Source of the DNA: Geotrypetes seraphini
Lineage: Eukaryota > Chordata > Amphibia > Gymnophiona > Dermophiidae
Reading direction: 5' to 3'
Length of the DNA: 64,000 bases
NCBI RefSeq assembly: GCF_902459505.1
Contig: NC_047095.1
Span: 115,321,380 to 115,385,379, forward strand
Positions 21,881-38,150 of this stretch are shown piece by piece. The translations under genes were made by a program, and so were the position numbers. Positions within the stretch are counted from its first letter, which is position 1. Every line of letters starts with the position of its first letter. The notes beneath the pieces are model-generated. The model was not told the DNA's origin and did not search any database. It saw only the letters and a program-made list of their open reading frames with translations.

Positions 21881-22330
21881 GAAACTCCAAAGATAATAAT
21901 ACTGCCAGAGATACTAAATAGAAACCACAAAACGCAGTAAAGGGTCTAATGAACTCACAGAGCGACCCGTTCTGCCTAAAGCACCAAAACTAATCCAAAG
22001 ACAAGTATAATATAATTGTGATAACAAGTGAAGGAGAGGGTCCTCAGTGTGATGGATAAACGAAAGGAGAATCTCTCCAGCGCTTTATACACACTAGTGA
22101 AGGTATAATAACCTCCGCCTGCACACCATCACTGGACCCCTCCAATGTGCCCAAAATAATCATAAACGTGAACAACCAATTTAGGTGACAAAATAATCAC
22201 GGCAAAAGATGGTGCTTGAAAAGACAGAGCAGGACGCTCTGGGAGCTCCCCAGCTGACTCCTAGATTAAATAAAGCAACTTAGCTTGCAGGCATGGTCCA
22301 AAGTAGTCAACGGGCAGAAAAAACTGCAGC
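21881..22330. other. Unassigned, probably repeat
   Basis: AT-rich sequence ahead of the foldback at 22331. I recognise no gene or named family. Confidence 0.4.
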
Positions 22331-22505
22331 CGAAGTAGATTCGTAGATTCTACCAAGCCCGGTTTCGGTGACACTAGGTCTCCTGGCTGACTTGTGCTGA
22401 GGCCGCTTATGGCCGATCATCTCTGTCCGTCCTGTTCAACAGATTCTTGAGGAAGGGACCTAGTGTCACCGAAACCGGGCTTGGTAGAATCTACTTCGGT
22501 GGTCT
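22331..22505. repeat. Foldback with hammerhead-like core
   Basis: The arms share ACCTAGTGTCACCGAAACC and GGGCTTGGTAGAATCTAC in inverted orientation around 22400. On the plus strand 22441-22492 can fold as a type I hammerhead shape: stem I AGATTC/GAATCT, stem II around CTAGT, GAAA, a 3-bp stem III, and TA before the cleavage point. The first core base is T instead of C, and there is one extra A. Confidence 0.5.
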
Positions 22506-23206
22506 CTGACTAATTTTATAATTTACCTCTAATTTACCTCTAATCCTGTCCCTATAACCTTATATCTACATTTCCCACACTGCTTTAAGTTATAAGTTCA
22601 AAATCAAGATAGGCCAAAAATTCTCCCTCATGGAACTGTATCTTGGCAGCTCTGCTACAGGGATGGTGTTGGACAGATCATGGTTATTGCACATCAGTTT
22701 CAAAAGGGGATGGAGGTGGCAAAAAAGCTGAAGGTTCATCTAGCATGGATTATATCCTTATAGCAGTGGTTTCAAATTCAAACCCTTTGCAGGGCCACAT
22801 TTTGGATTTGTAGGTGCTTGGAAGGCCATAGAAAAGAAAAAATAGTTAATGTCTTATTAAAGAAATGACAATTTTGCATGAGGTAAAACTCTTTATAAAT
22901 CTTTCCTTTAACTGTTAAAGTTAAGATTTATAAACTATAAAGAGTTTTACCTCATGCAAAATTGTCATTTCTTTACTAAGACATTATTTTTCTGCAGCCC
23001 TCGAGATACCCTATTTTTTTCTGCGGCCCTCACAGTTAAAGTTTAACATCTTACCTTTCTCAAAACTGACACATTTCAATCACTATATTGAAAATAAAAT
23101 CATTTTTCCTACTTTATTTTTCTGTGCTTTTAACTGTTTCCAGTGCCTTCTTGTCTATTGACTGGTTTTCTCTCCATCTTCACTTCCTGCCTTGCATCCA
23201 TCTTTG

Positions 23207-24311
23207 TTCAAATAAAAGAACTGTCTTCTCATTCAAATTGGTAACCAAACTTCAGGATTGCAACCGTCACGTTTGAAAGTCACTCAGAGGTATAGAGTTC
23301 TTCAAGAAGAGAGTTGCGCCCTCTAGTGATGAACCAAAGTATATTTTTCAGTCGTTGCAACTTTATTAGTTCTGGTTACGCTCCAAGTTTGATTACAAAA
23401 GTAAATAAATAAATAAATGTCTTTACAGTCTTTCAAACACTTGTATGAAAATACTTTGTTTTTTCTTATCTTTACAAATCTTTTCAAATGAACATCGCTC
23501 TGTGAGAAAATTGAGAGCAGTTTGATAATTCAGTTTATAACAGGTTCGGGGTCTCTACGTGGCCCCGTTTCGATTCCTTCTTCAGGAGACCCTATTGTAT
23601 GTAAATTGAAAAACCTTTTCAATGCTGATAGAATGCTTCAAGTTTGCGATGTGGTAACATCGTCAAAAGAACGCTGTCGGTGCTGTGAATTTAAACTGTC
23701 AGAGAAAACATAGCATCAGCTGATGCTATGTTTTCTCTGACAGTTTAAATTCACAGCACCGACAGCGTTCTTTTGACGATGTTACCACATCGCAAACTTG
23801 AAGCATTCTATCAGCATTGAAAAGGTTTTTCAATTTACATACAATAGGGTCTCCTGAAGAAGGAATCGAAACGGGGCCACGTAGAGACCCCGAACCTGTT
23901 ATAAACTGAATTATCAAACTGCTCTCAATTTTCTCACAGAGCGATGTTCATTTGAAAAGATTTGTAAAGATAAGAAAAAACAAAGTATTTTCATACAAGT
24001 GTTTGAAAGACTGTAAAGACATTTATTTATTTATTTATTTATTTACTTTTGTAATCAAACTTGGAGCGTAACCAGAACTAATAAAGTTGCAACGACTGAA
24101 AAATATACTTTGGTTCATCACTAGAGGGCGCAACTCTCTTCTTGAAGAACTCTATACCTCTGAGTGACTTTCAAACGTGACGGTTGCAATCCTGAAGTTT
24201 GGTTACCAATTTGAATGAGAAGACAGTTCTTTTATTTGAACTCTAATATTTTTCTGACTTCCACTAATATTTAACTATTAGTACCCCAGTGACATTATAA
24301 AGAAATTATAT
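23207..24311. repeat. Inserted palindrome, 514-bp perfect arms, no spacer
   Basis: The left arm 23206-23719 and right arm 23720-24241 appear identical apart from extra ATTT units in the right arm. The centre is AGCATCAG/CTGATGCT. The whole is flanked by a 15-bp direct repeat TTGCATCCATCTTTG (23192-23206 and 24312-24326), the size made by target-primed reverse transcription and not by hAT. A 70-bp AT-rich tail follows the right arm. Each arm holds a hammerhead-like core (plus 23847-23890, minus 23549-23592). Confidence 0.88.
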
Positions 24312-24379
24312 TTGCATCCATCTTTGGCATTAACTTAACATTCAATTTTTCTGCTTTCTTCTCAAAATCTACTTTTCCA

Positions 24380-25110
24380 TGTCTTACCTTCCCTCCCTAT
24401 TTCCATGGTCTGACATCTCTCTCCTTCCCTCCCCCCCCCCATGTAACATTTCTCTTTCCCTTTCTCCTTTCTGCCCCCTGCAGTCCATCTCCCTTCCTTT
24501 CGTCCTTTCTAGCCCCCCTCCAACATTTCTCCGTCCTTTCCACCAGTCCAATATTTTTTTCTCTCTTCCTTCTGACATGCTTCTCCTCTGGTCCTCCTTC
24601 CCTCCCCCAACCAACAACTCTCTCTCCCTCCATGAGTCCAACTTTTCACTCTCTGCCCTCTCCCCCTTCCCCAGAGTGTAACATTTCTCCTTCCCTCCTT
24701 TCTGTCCTCCCAATCCATCTCACCCTCTCCATGAGTCCAACATTTTCTGCCTCCTGCACACTTTCTCTCTTTGTCCTTGCCTCTTCCCTCAAATGGCATC
24801 CCTCCTTCTCACCCGCCTAACCCAACAAGCTCTCTCTCATGCACCATCTCACTCTCCCCTCCAGTGTGTAGCACCTTTCCTTTCCCTCCCTTTCTGCCAG
24901 GTTCAGCAGCACCTCTTCTCCCTTCCTTTTACCAGCCCCTGTCCAGCAGTACCCCTTCCCTCCTCCCCCTGTCCAGCATTACCCCTTCTCCCTTCCCTTC
25001 TCACCCCATGTCCAGCAGTACCCTCTTCTCCCTTCCCTCCTCTCCCCCCTGTCCAGCAGTACCACTTCTCCCTTCCCTCCTCCCCTGTCCAGCAATACCT
25101 CTTGTTTCTG
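24380..25110. repeat. CT-rich internal tract of the hAT element
   Basis: A pyrimidine-rich top strand with repeated CATGAGTCCAAC and CCTGTCCAGCAGTACC units. Open frames on both strands are composition artefacts. Confidence 0.7.
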
Positions 25111-25720
25111 TAACTTAGCGGTAGCTCACTGTGTACTTTTAACTTGGTCACACAGTTACCGCTAGCATTAGTTTAGCTTTAGCCATGGTTTCATCAGGCC
25201 AGCCTGCCTCATGCAGTTGTGTGACTAAATTAAAATCACACTGAGCTGCCGCTGCTAGTTTGGAGGTGAAAAGAAGAGGAGTCTCGGCAGCATAGCGCTG
25301 GCAGAAGGAAGGAAGTCAGCTGACGCCAGCACCGGCAGCAGAAGGCAGGAAGAGAAAGCAAATGTTTCACATCCATGGAGAAGGCAGGAAGTCAACTGAC
25401 ACTGGCACCGGCGATCAGGGCAGAAGGCAGGAAGTCAGCTGATGTTGGCACCGGTGATTGGAGGCAGAAGATGCTTCTGAGATCACGTACAGACTGGGGG
25501 CTGCAAAATAGTATCTGGAAGGCCGAGTTTGAGACTGCTGCCTTATAGTGTCCCCTTGCCATCTCCTCCACACAGTGATCAAATAACTTAGGTTCACCAG
25601 CACATGCTTGCGTGTTCCCCCTGTCCATTCTCCCTTCTTTTTACCTCCCGTGTCTACCACCACCCCTTCACTGCTCCCCTTATCCAGCAGCAGCCCTTCT
25701 CCTTTGTTTTACCTCCCCCC

Positions 25721-26085
25721 TGTCCATCAGCACCTCTTCCTGCTCCCCTTGTCCAGCAGTAGGCCTCCCTTCATTTCCCCCCCTGTCCATCAGCACCTCT
25801 TCCTGCTCCCCCTGTCCAACAGTAGGCCTCCCTTCATTCCCCCCCCGTCCATCAGCACCTCTTCCTGCTCTCCCTGTCCAGCAGTAGGCCTCCCTTCCTT
25901 TTTTTTTCCCCCCTGTCCATCAGCACCTCTTCCTGCTCCCCCTTTCCAGCAGTAGGCCTCCCTTTCCTCTCCCTGTCCATCAGCACCTTTGCCTGCTCCC
26001 CCTGTCCAGCAGTAGGCTTTCCTTCATTTTTAACCCCCTGTCCATCAGCACCTCTTCCTGCTCCCCCTGTCCACACGAGTTAGTA
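25721..26085 (+). repeat. Minisatellite, six units of about 60-68 bp
   Basis: Units begin with TGTCCATCAGCACC at 25721, 25784, 25846 (one base changed), 25914, 25974 and 26039. Each continues with CTTCCTGCTCCCCCTGTCC and AGCAGTAGGC. Unit lengths are 63, 62, 68, 60 and 65 bp. Confidence 0.9.
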
Positions 26086-26189
26086 CAGGCCCGGTCTCTG
26101 CCGTTCTCCCCGGAGTTTGTTCTTTACTCGGATAGAGAGTCCTTGCCACCCCCCCCCCCCCCCCTTCACTTCACGCGGGCCAGACTACG

Positions 26190-26375
26190 AACCCGGTGAT
26201 TCCAGCAGCGTGTGCAGCAGTCTTCACACGCTGCTTCGGGTCCTTCTACTGCCCTGATTTACTCTGGCACTTCCCTGATGACATCATCAGAGACGCGGTA
26301 GAGCAAATCAGGGCAGTAGAAGGGCCCGAAGCAGCGTGTGAAGACTGCTGCACATGCTGCTTGAATCGCCAGGTT
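26190..26375. repeat. Hairpin inside the terminal-repeat family
   Basis: GCAGCGTGTGCAGCAGTCTT and its complement flank a centre at TGATGACATCATCA (about 26280). The arms also share CCTTCTACTGCCCTGATTT. Non-coding; the 158-codon frame across it is spurious. Confidence 0.7.
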
Positions 26376-26654
26376 CGTAGTCGGGTCCACGGGAAGGGAA
26401 GGGGAGGGGGCGGCAAAGGACTCGGACTCCTCTGGTCTGTCGCGGAGGCCGGCCCGGCTCCATTTCTCGGTTCGTCCCGGAGAGGGGGGGAGGGCAGGAG
26501 GCGCTCTAAGTGTAAGGGAGCCGGGAGAGGAGCCAACGCCGCCGCTGTGAACTTTAAAATAAGGGAGCCAGAGCCAGCAAGACCGCACATCACGTTGCGG
26601 TCTGCGAGAGAGGGAGCGTTAGCCACGGACCTATGGATAACGGATCAGGGATCA

Positions 26655-26710
26655 CAGATCACACAGGTATGAATGCGCATGCGCAGCTAGCGTTTTATTA
26701 TATAGGATTC
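26655..26710 (-). mobile_element. Inverted terminus of the TCTATAATAATAAAAC family
   Basis: The minus strand reads TATATAATAAAACGCTAGC, GCGCATGCGCATTC, then a run of GTGATC repeats matching 2798-2860. It probably closes a repeat that includes the minisatellite to its left. Confidence 0.55.
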
Positions 26711-26734
26711 CCAGTATATAGTCTATAAGGATAA

Positions 26735-27110
26735 GGATCATTCATTTGACATAGTGCCCTTCTGTGACACAACCAAAACAGTTTACATTTATTAAATACA
26801 AATAACTGTGTCATTGGGTGAAAATATACCTGAAAGGATATTATATAATACTGATGTAATATAAAAGAATCATCTTTAGGACTCCTTATTTTATTGAGAA
26901 TAAGATGATAAAATAAACTTGTAAAAGTGCATGGTTTATATCTTTGCAATCCTGATGAAATGAAATGTGCATAAAGTATAATGTAAGTTCATCAAATGTG
27001 AGGTCCAAGATAATAATCTTATAGCATTAAAATCAATAAAGAGAGAATGACAGTATTGGGAAAAAAATGCAAATAATTCCTGACAATTCCTAATATTTTG
27101 TTAGGCTTTT
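26735..27110. repeat. Dispersed repeat, also at 28500-28600
   Basis: The start (ACAACCAAAACAGTTTACATT) and the stretch AATTCCTAATATTTTGTTAG recur in shortened form at 28521-28590 inside RACK1 intron 1. Family not recognised. Confidence 0.5.
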
Positions 27111-27139
27111 TTAACCTAAGAGAGAGGAATACGCCTCTT

Positions 27140-27480
27140 CCGGTTGAGTCAGCCAATCTCTTCCTTGCTGACAATGGGAAGTGGGGTCCGCAAATCGCAA
27201 GCTTTAATTCCTATACCAGAACTTGATGACGCCACGAACCCTACCACGTCGTATCCCGACGTTTCAACGGCCGGAGCCGCTGGGCAGGCGCAAAAGACGC
27301 CCTCGCGGCGATAGCGAGAGATGGAGGCGGGGCACGAGCACGCTAGGGCGCGCGAACCTGCACGCACCCGCGCTGATGCGGAAGACGCGACGCCAGCCTT
27401 TGACGGGGCGCATGCGCAGAACGTCTGGAGGGAGCATTTCCGCTTCCGGTGCCTAGGCCTCCTCCTTTTCCCTCCCATAG
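27140..27480 (+). promoter_or_regulatory. RACK1: RACK1 promoter, CpG-rich
   Basis: CpG density rises sharply from about 27190. Visible sites are TGAGTCAGCCAATC (AP-1/MARE-like plus CCAAT, about 27144), GGAGGCGGGGC (GC box, 27324), the NRF1-type palindrome GCGCATGCGCA (27408-27418) and an ETS site CTTCCGG (27443-27449). Just downstream, CCTCCTCCTTTTCCCTCCC (27460-27476) is a pyrimidine tract that fits a TOP transcription start, as expected for a ribosomal scaffold mRNA. The exact start cannot be read from sequence alone. Confidence 0.75.
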
Positions 27481-27568
27481 AAGAGGAAGGTGGAGGTGTT
27501 CGTTCCAGCGGCTAAGCGGTTTCTCAATCCGTTGCCATCCGCCGCTGGGGCCGCTCGCAGCACCGTGA

Positions 27569-34228
<6,660 letters not shown>

Positions 34229-34275
34229 TCTTTAGATGGCAAGAAGATTATGAAAGCTGTGTCTGTATTAAACAC

Positions 34276-34281
34276 AATAAA
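34276..34281 (+). terminator. RACK1: RACK1 polyadenylation signal AATAAA
   Basis: Canonical AATAAA 48 bp after the stop codon, giving the very short 3' UTR typical of this gene. A GT-rich stretch follows at about 34312-34335. Confidence 0.85.
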
Positions 34282-34639
34282 TGCTCGCTAACTCTTTTGG
34301 AGATATTTTGCCTCCTGTGATTCTGGCAGTGTGTTTGATCTCATTTTTCCGAGGAGTTGGGTAATCCTGTTTTTTTAAATGAGATGTCCTCAGTGGTGCC
34401 ATTCAGGACAACTTCAGTTTTTTTATGCTGCTGGTTCCTTCTCAGTAGCTCTCACTTCCAGGACTCAGAGATGGGGGAGTTATTTCCACCCTGATATTGG
34501 GGGACAGTCCATGGATGCTCAGAGGCAACAAAGATTTGGGTTTGGGAAGTGCCTTAAGGCAGCGCTACCATATAATAGTGAAAACAGTTGGCTTAGCTGG
34601 GCTTAAAAAAGGTTTAGAATAATGGTTTATGAACCTATT

Positions 34640-35420
34640 TTTTTTTTTTATAAATCTTTATTCATTTTTATCTCGTACATCAAGTGAAGATACACATATT
34701 AAATCAATTTTTACAAAACACTTGAAATTACAATCATATAATCTTATGGAATAAGAATAAATACCCCCTCCCAATGATCAATACTTAATTGACAATATTA
34801 TACATATATCCCATCCCTATCCAAGTATAAACTATTCATGTGCTTAAGATGTCTGATCACTAGAATAAGAAATCAATGGTCCCCATATTTTTTTTATGTT
34901 CAAATGATTTTTATTGTTCCAACAGAAAACAAACAATACAATCAGTAACTTATTCCAAGAAAGAACAATGCAACATCCCCCCCCCCCTTCCCAACCCTCC
35001 CCACCCCCGGAGTCCAATGCCATGTCAAAAACTGAGAGTCCGGAATCTTCCTAAATATTTAAGAGTCTACTACGGGCATGTGGAGTGAGATCCTGCCAGA
35101 AACATTCCCAGGTCTGGCAAAATCTATGACCCGGACCACGATCCAGGTCTCCCACCAGTCTCCGCTCAAGCGTTGCATGGATTATCATCAAGGATCTCCA
35201 TTGAGCATAAGTCGGGGGAGTAGTACCCCATATTTTTTTAAAGTTATGAAAATTTCCTTGTTGTAACGCAATCAACTTTTCCATCTTATATATGTGGCAA
35301 ACTGAATTCCACCAGAAGGTATAATTTAGCTTAGTATAATCTTTCCAATTTTGAGTAATATGTTGCATGGCGACCCCCATCAATATTAATAATAACTTAT
35401 TATTATTTGCAGAAATCGGA
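34640..35420 (-). mobile_element. L1-type LINE 3' ends (two pieces)
   Basis: The minus strand of 35051-35383 encodes NWKDYTKLNYTFWWNSVCHI and FKKIWG, the far C-terminal part of an L1 ORF2 as also seen at 43327. Two poly-T starts (34640 and 34888) mark two 3' tails. Both are 5'-truncated. Confidence 0.65.
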
Positions 35421-35519
35421 CTCTATTTTTAGGAAATTAAGATGTACTTGGGGAAAATTTGCTTCTTTATTTTTAGGATAAGCTGCATAAAATCTGTTTT
35501 ACTCTGAGGATTTTGCTAA

Positions 35520-36115
35520 TTACTTGCGAGATGGATTGGTCATTGTTGGAAACAGGATACTGGGCTTGACGGACCTTTTGGTCTGCAAAAACCTGAGGAA
35601 GCAGTACAGTTTAGGAGGTTGGAACTTTTGCATATGAAAGCGGATCAGGACTTAGGTGTGATTATATGTGATGACCAAAATGGTAGAAAAGGTGATGGCA
35701 AAAGCTAGAAGAAGAATTTGGCTGCATAGTGGGAGGAATGGTCAGTAGGAAAAATGAGATAAGACTGAGGCCTCCTTTAAATATTATGTACAATTCTAGA
35801 GACCACACCTAAAATAAAAAAAAATTTCTAATATATACTGTGGAAGAAAGGAGAGAAATGATAGAGATGCGTAAATCCTGTGTGGTGAGTCTTTCAATTG
35901 AAAGGAGACTGGGATGAGGGGGGGGGGCATATGATGACGATGAAAGGAGATAGGTTATTCTTGAGTCTTAAGAAATATTTATTCCTTTTAAGGGTATGTG
36001 GAGTTGTGGTGGAGACCAAAACGATCTGAATTCAGGAAAGTTTGGGACAAGTACATAGCATGTGAAAAGGAGAATGAATGGGCAGATTGGATAGGCCAGA
36101 TGGCCCCCTAGATCG
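35520..36115 (+). mobile_element. CR1 LINE fragments, old
   Basis: GGGCTTGACGGACCTTTTGG at 35560 is a CR1 3' UTR end. From 35600 a separate degraded coding piece follows (KADQDLGVIICDD; TTAAATATTATGTACAATTC), running to ATTGGATAGGCCAGATGGCC. Confidence 0.6.
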
Positions 36116-36744
36116 ACGGAGGCAAAATTAGGCCTGACTCGGCATGTTAGTGAGGGAACATGGTTAATGCGGTTTGCTTACTATTCCTTGGATATTACAG
36201 CTGAGTTTTCACTTCCTGTGAAACAGTGAAGCTTCCTCAGCCAAAACAAACCAGACAGGAGTAATTTGATTACTCACCAGCGTCTGATCTAGGAGTTAAC
36301 CACCCAAATAAAGGATATTATATTACACTAAAAAGACATATATCCCTTATCTACCTTCGTAAGTCAATTGCAGCTTAACAGATGAAAGAGCTAGTAAATT
36401 AACTTATAAACCTTGAGAAAAGCTGGAGATAACCATAAAGGACAGCAGATAATCTGAATGGTCCGTTCAGCCTGCCCAATAGGTATATGTTTAAGACCTA
36501 CAAGCTTTACAAAATGACTTACGGTAACATTACATCATTTTGCCACCTGATATGAAAATGATAGGCCTGATATTCAGCTAGCTGTGATCAGCATGTTGCT
36601 GTTGGCATGAAATCCAGAAATTCAACGTTGGGCTACATCGAGGCACCAGCATTGACATTCCGGGTTTGTGGAGCCAGCCAATACCTACGCACTTGAAGTA
36701 CCATGTTCAACATTTAACCAGCTATGGGGCCCCTGTGTAACTTT
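36116..36744. other. No recognisable gene
   Basis: Intergenic sequence between RACK1 and the TRIM gene, with no exon or clear repeat that I can name. Confidence 0.5.
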
Positions 36745-36950
36745 TACGCCGTGACCTTGGCCTAGCGGTTAGAGCAGTTGCCTCAGCATCCTGAGGTGGC
36801 GAGTTTGATTCCTATTGCAGCTCCTCATGATTCAGGACAAGTCACTTAGCACTTATTGCCCCAGGTACAAAATAAGCACCTGTCTAAAATACATGAACCA
36901 CTTTGATTATAACCAACCAAGTGCTGACCTTAAAATAAAATAACCAGTTA
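36745..36950 (+). mobile_element. tRNA-derived SINE
   Basis: The head GGCCTAGCGGTTAGAGCAG (A-box-like) and GCGAGTTTGATTCC (B-box-like) are followed by GACAAGTCACTTAGCAC and ATTGCCCCAGGTACAAAATA. Same family as 28795. Confidence 0.7.
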
Positions 36951-37149
36951 CTTTTGGTGGTGCAAAGTGGTTATTCCCAGCACGTGCTTTAACCGACCAG
37001 GTTTCTAGCAGGTTAAATTGCATTTAATATTGACTCTGCTGTATTGGACTAACAGAAGTAAAGGCAGAGAAACTGGTGAAAAGACAATGCTAGACTTGGG
37101 TTCTCATTCCAAGCAAGCAAATGGAATAAATGTTTAACCAACTTTATTT

Positions 37150-37425
37150 CAAACGCACTTTCTTATCAAACTTTCAGGAAGTCAATCAAAACTTATCTCT
37201 TTGATAAATTTCTCTGACTCCACTTCTGCCTTGACGTATTCTTAAAACGCTCCCAGATAAACTCGATTAATCTTAACATGCTAATGAAATTTTGAAAGTT
37301 GGTTTTTTTGGTTGTTTTTTGTGGGGTTTTTTGTATTTTCGCTGTCTGTCTACAGTCTCTTCCTCTGTAAACCGTTCTGAACTGTTTGGTATTGCGGTAT
37401 ATAAAAATAAAGTTCAAGGGACTTC
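37150..37425 (+). mobile_element. L2-type LINE 3' end
   Basis: AGGAAGTCAATCAAAACTTA then CTGTAAACCGTTCTGAACTG and GCGGTATATAAAAATAAAG are the usual end of L2-like LINEs in these genomes. No long frame remains. Confidence 0.55.
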
Positions 37426-37638
37426 TTACTGCAGCAGAGTGGCTCTGGATAGAGTAATTGTCTGTACAGCCCAATAAATAGTACTCCAATGAGGAATAAG
37501 AACTTCATAAATTGCAGCTCAGAGATATACACGTGTATATCAATTAATATTCAAGCTGTCTAATATTTTCGGCAATAGAACAGGTACGATCACAGTGAAG
37601 TAAGTTCAGTTTTCTCTTAATTTTTTAATTACTGATTT

Positions 37639-38150
37639 TTAGGGGCTCAGTTTGATCCGAGCTTCTGTGGACCACACCCAGACCAGTGGGAAGATTTTCT
37701 CAGTGAACCTATGGTAGAATGTGTAGATATGCTCCATGGTTTCAGCGTTATAGAATGAGATCTCCCCCAGGTCAAAGTCCAGGAAAAGCCCCGCTTTCTG
37801 GAGTCCCTGACTCAGGGAGAGGTGGTTCACAGCAGAGGTCAGGGCCCTGTACTGGTTCCAGAACAGGCCTATGGCCCAGATGCCTTCCTCTGGGGTAGCT
37901 CGAACCCCGCCTTTCCTCCTCACAGATGCTTTGGTGACTCCCAAGGCCCAGTGCCTTCCATCTTCCACTTCCACCTCCCAGTAATGCCTCCCTGAGGTGA
38001 AGCCCTCGCAGGTCAGGACGCAGGGGTCGGAATCAAATCTCTCGGGATTGTCTGGCACATCTTGCTTAGTGTCGCAGCGCTTCACCCTCCTCCCGTTCTC
38101 ATATACAACAAGGTAAGGATTGGCTGTTTTTCCATCTAGAGTCACATCCG
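37639..38150 (-). CDS. TRIM exon 6: PRY/SPRY (B30.2) domain
   Basis: Acceptor CCCCAAAG, joined as K-ADVTLDGKTANPYLVV. B30.2 landmarks in order: LDG (LDP site), NPERFDSDPCVL, GRHYWEVEVEDGRHWALGVT, ATPEEGIWAIGL, and LDFDLGEISFYNAETM, ending TEARIKLSP stop. The whole domain is open and full length (about 170 residues), so the substrate-binding end is preserved. The frame upstream of 38150 is intron read-through. Confidence 0.94.

Larger units (their letters stand above)
22764..25540. mobile_element. hAT-type element, non-autonomous, with nested palindrome
   Basis: The ends CAGTGGTTTCAAA and TTTGAGACTGCTG are flanked by the perfect 8-bp duplication CCTTATAG (22756-22763 and 25541-25548). The interior has a foldback at 22855-22985, an inserted 1.1-kb palindromic unit, and a long CT-rich half (24380-25110). 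Parts match the hAT at 58534 (for example ATTGAAAATAAAATCATTTT). No transposase is seen. Confidence 0.85.

Noticed and set aside
26196-26672. 158-codon frame upstream of RACK1
   Set aside because: It crosses a hairpin and a repeat terminus and has no recognisable domain. Not an upstream exon of RACK1.
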